From contig OY829648.1 in assembly GCA_963691815.1 (NCBI GenBank), positions 31,832,956 through 31,896,955 on the forward strand: a DNA stretch of 64,000 bases, in the 5' to 3' direction. The position numbers and the translations under genes were made by a program. This stretch comes from Echiichthys vipera. Its lineage: Eukaryota > Chordata > Actinopteri > Perciformes > Trachinidae. The notes under the pieces are model-generated. The model did no database searches. It was not told the origin of the DNA and was given only the letters and a program-made list of their open reading frames with translations. Position 1 is the stretch's first letter; every line of letters begins with the position of its first letter. Shown here piece after piece: positions 57,901 through 64,000 of the stretch.

Positions 57901-60476
57901 GGCATTCAAAGGTCTTTAACCACTAATACTGCTCAAAATAACACCAAACCTCTGCAGTAGCTTGAGAAGAGTCCCTACACAGAAAACAAAGCACCAATGG
58001 GCTCCTTCCTTTGGGATTGACTTTGGTAATCCACTTGAATGGACTTTACTATGAGAGGAGCTGGTACAGGGGCCAGTAGGTAAGTCTTTAAAACACTCTT
58101 TTAATAAACTCTGGGTTCACTAACTACGTCCAGGCACATCCAAGCTCATTTAGCCAACTTTGAAAGGCTGGATGGGTGGATGGATGGATGGATGGGTGGA
58201 TGGATGGATAGATGGATGGACAGACGGACGGACGGACGGACAGATGGATAGGTGGATGGATGGGTGGATGGATGGATGGATGGATGGATGGACGGGTGGA
58301 TGGATGGATGGATGGATAGGTGGGTGTATGGATGGATGGATGGAAGGACAGACAAATGGATAGGTAGGTGGATGGATGGATGGATGGATAGGTGGGTGTA
58401 TGGATGGATGGATGGAAGGACAGACAGATGGATAGGTAGGTGGGTGGATGGATGGATGGACGGACAGATGGATAGGTGGGTGGATGGATGGGTGGATCGA
58501 TGGTTGGATGGACGGACAGATGGATAGGTGGATGGGTGGATGGATGGATGGATAGATGGGGGGATGGATGGGTGGGTGGATGGATGGGTGGATGGACGGA
58601 CAGATGGATAGGTGGATGGGTGGATGGATGGATGGGTGGGTGGATGGATGGATGGATGGATGGATGGATGGATGGATGGATGGATGGATGGATGGGTGGA
58701 TGGATGGGTGGGTGGATGGATGGATGGATGGATGGTTGGGTGGATGGATGGATGGATGGATGGATGGATGGATGATACAAAAAAGTCTTACCTTTAGAAT
58801 CAGCTTTTTTGGTATGTAAAAACATACATGAAATTTGACTGCCGATATACTTACACAGAAATATATATAATAGCTAACAACAATTAAAATAAAGCTGATT
58901 GTGATTCTTTAATGTGGTGTAGCAATGGTCCAGTGTGTTTATACCCCTGGCAGGAACCTTAATGTACTGTCTGTATGTTGGCAGTTCATGGCTGAGGTTT
59001 ACTCTGCAAAAGTCCCTAAGAACGATGAGCAGGGAGCCTTACTCACACAGGCCTGGGGCAGGAGGTAATCACTGACCAGTAAAGGAGGAACACTCCTGTG
59101 ATGAAGAAAAGGGTTTACAGTCCCTTCTTGCTCTGTTGAGAAACAGCAGTTCATATTGTCAAGAGAGTGAACTGATAGAAGAGATGTCCGCACACTTAGA
59201 TTTATGAAGTGTTTCTATATTTGATCTTTTGGCCCCATCATGGTAAAGGGCTCAACTGCGGCCCTGAACATCTTGTCATTTCTACAAACCAAGCTTGAAG
59301 CTGTGAAGTCTGCCATTACCTTGTGAGGGATGTTGGCAGCTCAAGGCCGTTCATGAAAGAGGTGAATACTAGAGATGCACCGATCCAGTTTTTTTCCGAT
59401 TCCAGTCAGATCCCGATACCTGGGCTGAGCGTGTCGGCCGATTCCCGATATGCACTGCAAACAGATATTTTAAAATGTAATATAAAATATAGCAGCTGCC
59501 TGAAACCCAACAAACAATGACTTAATTAACTTAAACAGAAGTAACATGTTAACATTAAGTGCAAGCAGATATTTAATCTAATTTTAAATATAGCAGCTAA
59601 CAAGTGACTAGATCGCTGTAACTGTCCTGCTGTGTATGATATTATTAAAATAGAAATGACTGGATCAGAATGCTGGATCGGCCTCATTCATCTGATATCA
59701 GATCCAGCGAATTAATCAATATCAGAGCTGATATCCGATCCAGGTATCGGATCGGTGCATCTCTAGTGAATACACTGAACAAGAATGATCTTTGAATTTC
59801 CAGAGAGGCTAAAGAGTTCACAGGATCAGACCTTCAGTGCCTCTATGGAACTTGGATATAGTCCTGAGTGTCCTGAGTGAGAGTCTCCCTTAAAACAGCG
59901 TTCTTGTTGGACCTACTGTCCTCGTGGAGGTTGTTTTCCATTAAATACACTGATTGAACTGAAAATGTGTGCCATTCAGTTGAAAAATATTCAAACCTGT
60001 CATTTTTCCATTATATTGTATATCGCTGTACCCCCTAAAGTGATGAAAGTGATTTTAACCTGCAGGAGGAGAGCATCCTGTACGTGAACGACTACTCTGA
60101 CGGCCCCACCACCTTTGCCCAGCTGGAGGAGTACCGTGATGAGCGCGGCCACGAGATGTACGTCCTCAACAGGGCCAAGCCTGTGCTACCTCCTGCTCCA
60201 CCCACAGCTGTCTCCACTACTAACCTGGGTTGCCCCGCTCCATCTGACACCTCCAGCCACACCCTCTCCTCGGGGCCAGGCCAGACCATGAGCCCCACTC
60301 TGGTCCCCAACAAAAAGCTGCAACAGCAGCAGGAGGTCGACATACGGACCATGAGGAGAATGGCGGGGGAGGGAGGGGAGGCTGAGCCTGTGATTACGTC
60401 AGAGGCAGAAGGGATGTTTCTTAATCACACAGGTTTATTCATGGACTCTCAGATCGCCTACGAGATCCACTGTTGA
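49815..60476 (+). CDS. lrrc24: Leucine-rich repeat-containing protein 24, complete coding region, 7 exons
   Basis: Single-pass type I membrane protein with extracellular LRRs and one Ig-like C2 domain; its molecular function is poorly known. Coding exons: 49815-49982, 50131-50217, 51655-51846, 51977-52145, 53722-53984, 57119-57694, 60066-60476, all GT/AG and in frame; 621 residues (human about 513). Signal peptide about 1-24; LRRNT CPVSCRCY; about six LRRs at 55-205 (LYLAGNDITRLLDYTF, LALLDLSRNNLHTI); LRRCT starting NPWRCDCALHWL at 207; Ig domain with Cys284 (SCHASGYP) and Cys368 (FYECEAWN); a Ser run at 386-397; TM helix about 447-470; then a cytoplasmic tail with the family motif YVNDYSDGPTTFAQLEE and DERGHEMYV. 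The tail after this motif (Pro/Thr/Ser-rich, 'QQQQE') explains much of the extra length. Exon 1 is preceded by an acceptor, so a 5' non-coding exon lies upstream. Confidence 0.94.
50985..51060. repeat. (CA)n microsatellite, lrrc24 intron 2
   Basis: About 35 CA units. A smaller (CA)15 tract is at 50232-50262, directly after exon 2. Confidence 0.95.
52275..52660 (+). repeat. Interspersed repeat, lrrc24 intron 4
   Basis: Starts 'agactgtataaaaaatggac' and includes 'tttgatccaatcgccctcgc'. The 3' part 'tcccaggccttaaac' (52635-52649) matches inverted sequence near 43198. It is the fuller copy of the family at 43190-43320. Confidence 0.7.
54219..54901. repeat. CA/CG-rich 680-bp tract, lrrc24 intron 5
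   Basis: Degenerate (CA)n with regular CG, GACG and AAATA variants, e.g. 'cgcactgacgcaaacacaca' recurring about every 60 bases between 54220 and 54480, then shorter variants. Alternating purine-pyrimidine throughout. The long open frames here on both strands are repeat artefacts. Confidence 0.95.
56290..56895 (-). mobile_element. LINE 3' UTR, minus orientation, lrrc24 intron 5
   Basis: Starts with the tail word 'caattcaattgtatttacag' followed by 'aacaaaagttatctcaggac', and ends with 'ccccggcagactaggcctat' and 'agcagcatcat', the inverse of the LINE 3' UTR at 47455-47490. A (GACA)n-type tract (56560-56640) lies inside. Same family as 46690-47700. Confidence 0.75.
57805..57965. repeat. Interspersed repeat copy B, lrrc24 intron 6
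   Basis: Shares 'gccggacgtggctaacactg', 'ggcagtacggtgaaggcatt' and 'accaaacctctgcagtag' with copy A at 18738-18905, with small differences. Confidence 0.7.
58170..58775. repeat. (GGAT)n minisatellite, lrrc24 intron 6
   Basis: About 600 bases of ATGG/GGAT units with embedded GACGGACA, GGTAGGT and GGGT variants. A 90-100 bp pattern ('gacagatggataggtgggtg') recurs several times, showing higher-order amplification. Open frames on both strands are artefacts. Confidence 0.95.
59370..59765. mobile_element. hAT-type MITE with perfect 8-bp target duplication, lrrc24 intron 6
   Basis: The 396-bp element has 16-17 bp terminal inverted repeats (tagagatgcaccgatcc / ggatcggtgcatctcta) and is flanked by identical gtgaatac at 59362-59369 and 59766-59773. 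The TAGAGATG end and the 8-bp duplication are classic hAT features. The interior is AT-rich with no transposase. Confidence 0.9.
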
Positions 60477-62860
60477 AGGGGGCAGAGGGTGGTTTGTGTG
60501 GGAAACAGTGGTTTAGTGTCACACCTGATCTGAAGAGATTCAGGGTCACTGATGGAAGTACACATCCCTGTGGAAGGTTTTACTTTCTCCAAGACTCATC
60601 CACAGTGATGGACTCTTACTGGACGAGGTTTACCCACCTGGCTCAGCTCACAGTCGGGTTTATTAAATCATAGCAGCTGAGACTTGTGACCTTGTGACCT
60701 GTGACCTTGCACGCCAGAACAATAGTAGTGAGCAGGCTGGTGGGTACCTACACCCAAAGACAAATGAAACTGGGCTCAGGTTTATACTGAGCTGCACACA
60801 AGTAAACTGTCCTTTTTCATCCCAGAAACATTTCATCATTGCTGTGCAAGAGTTAACACCTGTCCCCTCAAGAACTGAGTAGAAGACAAGGGGAACATCA
60901 TGGAATCTTCCCTTTCATGAGCATGTAGGAACCCTACTGTGTTTTTTAACTGTTGTTAATGTTTGGACATGCTATCATTTCATCTCAGATGCTGCCGAGC
61001 ATCTGAAGGCAGGACGGTGATGTGCAAATTTTGTCTTTTTTTTTTTCTTAAGTTTGGGAACATGTTAAATGATCACAGAAAGGACTGGTTATATGAAATC
61101 TGAGTGTTTTTCTCCTGTCAAACTGGGACTGGGACTGTTGCAGTGGCAGAACGTATTTAAAAAGGTAAGCAATATAGAATATAAACACGCAGCTGAAACA
61201 GAATAAGAATCTATAGAAAGGAATACATTTAAATATTAAAAGTGAGGCTGATGTAAATTGTTAGGGTGACTAATTCAATGCACTGCAAATTAAGAAAATA
61301 TCTTCATCAATTTGAAATGTAATGCTCTATCATTCATATTACAAAATAATTTCCCAGTCTGGGATCATTAAAGTAATTCTATTCTATTCTATATATAACT
61401 AGACTTTAGATAACAATGGACAGGTGGACAACTCTCTGAAAGTGAAGCCAAAGAATCTTTCTCACCCCTGGTGGCTGGCTGCAGTATCCAGCTGTTAAGA
61501 CGTAACACCCCGTTCAAAGCCTTGTATTTCTCCAACGCCACGGTGCCGTGTTCCCCGTTGTTTGAACAGATCTGAGTATTTAAAAACAACGTAATAGTCA
61601 TTTTACCTCTTTCTTATGGATGGAAAAGTTGTCTTACTGACAAAAGAGGTGATTGTAATTGTTCACATGTTCGGCCGTTGTGTCTGTTTTGTTTCAACGG
61701 AGCGTTTGGATCTGGAAACCTTATTTTGAAAGGGTGTTACGTTACACTGAACAGCGGGATAGGTCATAAGTCCCATGTTAGCAGAAGGGACATGGGCCAA
61801 ACTAAAAAGTACCCCTCAAACACATTTTCTCAAAGATGATTTCTGTCATTATAGGTAGTTTTTCTTGATTTTATTATTATTGTATTTTTCTAAACAGTCA
61901 TTTGATGCTATAGAAATAGGGTGAAATGTCTCACTAACTCAAATTAATCACGATTGGTCAGGCGGGTGTATGGGCAGGACATCGATACTGCCCGACCACC
62001 ACTACTGCACAGACTGGTTGCAAAATTACAACATGGCAGCGCCCGTAACAGGATTTTTTGGCTTCACTTTTGTACAGTGGGAGAAAGTGGAGCCAAGTCG
62101 TCCATCTTTATATACGGCCTACGTATATAACCCATATAATTGTGACCAGGACGTGCAGGACTGCCTCTAAGGAGGAAGTCAGATGATAATGAGGGACATA
62201 AAGAGTCAGTTATGGCGGGGGTTAGGGTGGTGGATGGTTCAAATGAACACAGGACATCACGCAGGACACCACTGTTTGTGTTTGTGAAACCAAGTCATCC
62301 TAACCAAATCTTTTCCTAAATCTAACTTGGTAGTTTTGTTGCCTAAACAGGTTCTTCTCTTCACTGTAGGGGCATTTATGATAAGGCACAAAAATGATGC
62401 ACAAAGTGTTGTATAAGGTTACACTGAATACAGAAAGCCCAACCAAATACAGAAGCATGCTGCAAACATGACAACATCAACTGTTGCCAGATGACACTTA
62501 AGAGTGATGCACATGCACAATTAAACTAGAGTTAGCATTTTGCTTATTATTATGCCATACACAAATGTGATTGTGAAACAGGCTGAAGTTTTGTTAGCTG
62601 ACTTTAATGTTAATATTTACTTTAGTTAAGCAAGTTAAACTATGTACGCACTCATGTTGACAGAACTGGTTCCAACTGGTTTAAAAACAACAAACAGCTG
62701 AGAACTGTTTTCCTACTGTTTTTCATAATTCTCATAACAGTCTTTCTGTAAATTCCTTGTTGATTGTGTTGTTTCTGCTTCGCTGATCCTGTTCTTAACA
62801 CAAATGTTTCTTGTTCTCAGGTAAAAGAGATCTAAGATTGCCTGATTAAACTAAAATAAA
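60477..62860 (+). other. lrrc24 3' UTR and downstream DNA
   Basis: No further gene. A LINE/SINE tail ('gggatcattaaagtaattct', then 'attct' units) is at 61358-61392. 62030-62135 has the word 'gccaagtcgtccatctttat' shared in part with 4528-4550. AATAAA occurs at 62855-62860, but the 3' UTR end cannot be fixed from sequence alone. Confidence 0.4.
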
Positions 62861-64000
62861 AGGCTGATACTATGCAGCCTTTTATATTACAGGCTGATTA
62901 CAATTATAGACTCCGTATAAGATATTTTAATATTGTTGAGGATTAAAATACACAAAAATGCCCCAGGGCTTATTTCCATTGGGGTCCACTAACATCTGCA
63001 AAAATATCAGAATCCTGCTACACAATTTTAAAATAAACCAGTGTCTTAGCCCTGTGCATCACTTTTCAGTGTCCCCTGGAAACAGTTTTTGTTCTCATGC
63101 CTTGCAGTGTGTTTCTTTATTTGGTGTGTTTTCTGTTTCTACAGCATATTGCAAGTTTTTTTTCTAAAGGCTGCACATTTGTTGTCAAATTGGTGAAGAT
63201 GTTTCTTGCAGTGTGTTGAGCTATCGGCCCCCATAATATAGGACTTATTAAAATAGTCAGCAACATGATCTGTATTCTAGAGTGTCAGGATAAATGAAAA
63301 ATCACTTCACAGACTAAAAGTGTGTGAATAAAAACTTGAAGAATAGAAGACAAGTGAATGCCTAGTAAGGTTGGTCTGACTAAACTGTCTCACACAAATT
63401 GGAGGATTTTTTCCAATAAAAAGGCTATAGCAGGCTAATGTTATAATGAAAATCAGAAAGATGTCATTGGGCATAAAAATGTTTAATAGTTAGATTCTAA
63501 ATGTTGCCCTTACCTTGAGTACAAGGTACTTTTGTCCCTGCCAGGATCCTGTAAGAACGATGACTCATCTCATCTCATTGGTCACGAGACAGGCTGTAGG
63601 TTTTGATCTGATTGTATATTTTACTGAACAGGACAGTACAACAAAACTACAACAGGGTAGGTGGATAGGTATATATACATATGAATATACATATAAACAT
63701 TAAACTGTGCACAGAACACAAATAGAATACATTTCCTTTGTATTTCTATGCTATATTCAGACAGCCCATGACAAAAGTGTCCAAAGTTTGGAATGGAGTC
63801 ATTCCATTTCTTTTTCTGTATGGGAAATTGTCTCATTATTAAAACCATCTGTAAAATATTTGTTCATTTTATGTCAATTTTCCTGTAGACGTCTTCCTCC
63901 TCATATAATATCCACTGTCTACAATGTGTTTTTCCTTAAATACTATTCACATAAATCACAATTCAATATCCAGCCTAAACCTCTTCAATCCACCTTTTAC
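62861..64000. other. AT-rich DNA at window end, no gene seen
   Basis: No exon, conserved domain or clear repeat recognised. Open frames are short and low in complexity. Confidence 0.4.

Noticed and set aside
58124..58825. Trp-Met-Asp-Gly and Ile-His-Pro repeat proteins
   Set aside because: Translation of the (GGAT)n minisatellite on the two strands; not genes.
58981..59066. Possible extra lrrc24 exon after 'ttggcag' at 58981
   Set aside because: Exon 57119-57694 joins directly in frame to 60066-60476 with the tail motif expected for LRRC24; the candidate adds no conserved sequence.

Overview
The window is vertebrate, and almost certainly teleost fish, nuclear DNA. Its genes are split into many short exons with GT/AG splice sites. 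Introns and intergenic DNA carry long (CA)n, (GT)n, (GGAT)n and (AAT)n tracts, truncated LINE 3' ends, and many short inverted-repeat DNA transposons. I see no prokaryotic features, no CRISPR array, and no tRNA or rRNA gene. Gene names rest on protein families recognised by eye; no search was run.

Four protein-coding genes lie head to tail on the + strand. (1) 20-330 is the last coding exon of dohh (deoxyhypusine hydroxylase), cut by the window edge. (2) 2104-10282 is rsph4a (radial spoke head protein 4A/6A type), 7 coding exons and 516 codons. A perfect RFX X-box lies 165 bp before its ATG, as expected for a motile-cilium gene. (3) 15476-38051 is lonp1 (mitochondrial Lon protease), 21 exons and 1011 codons; every exon junction keeps the reading frame, and the Walker A, Walker B and Ser-Lys catalytic elements are intact. 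(4) 49815-60476 is lrrc24 (LRR plus Ig-like single-pass membrane protein), 7 coding exons and 621 codons, probably with a non-coding first exon further upstream. The genes act in unrelated processes (hypusination, ciliary motility, mitochondrial proteolysis, a neuronal-type surface protein), so this is ordinary synteny rather than a functional cluster.

Layout between genes. 331-2103 holds the dohh 3' end and the rsph4a promoter. 10283-15475 is repeat-rich: a gypsy-type gag relic split by a hAT-like element, a 30-bp minisatellite, and a nested inverted duplication ending about 145 bp before the lonp1 ATG. 38052-49814 has the lonp1 3' end, a SINE-like repeat, a 21-bp tandem repeat, a GC-rich possible lrrc24 promoter, and a truncated LINE. 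60477-64000 is lrrc24 3' UTR and gene-poor DNA.

No clearly new gene system was found. The most testable oddity is in lonp1. Exon 20 encodes both protease catalytic residues, is exactly 165 nt with phase 0 at both ends, and sits between a roughly 210-bp (GT)n tract upstream and a roughly 290-bp CA-rich tract starting about 8 bases after its donor. These could pair in the pre-mRNA and favour in-frame skipping to a protease-dead Lon. Other notable items are a 294-bp higher-order repeat in lonp1 intron 1, a MITE nested in a MITE in rsph4a intron 5, and a microsatellite serving as the polypyrimidine tract of lonp1 exon 16.
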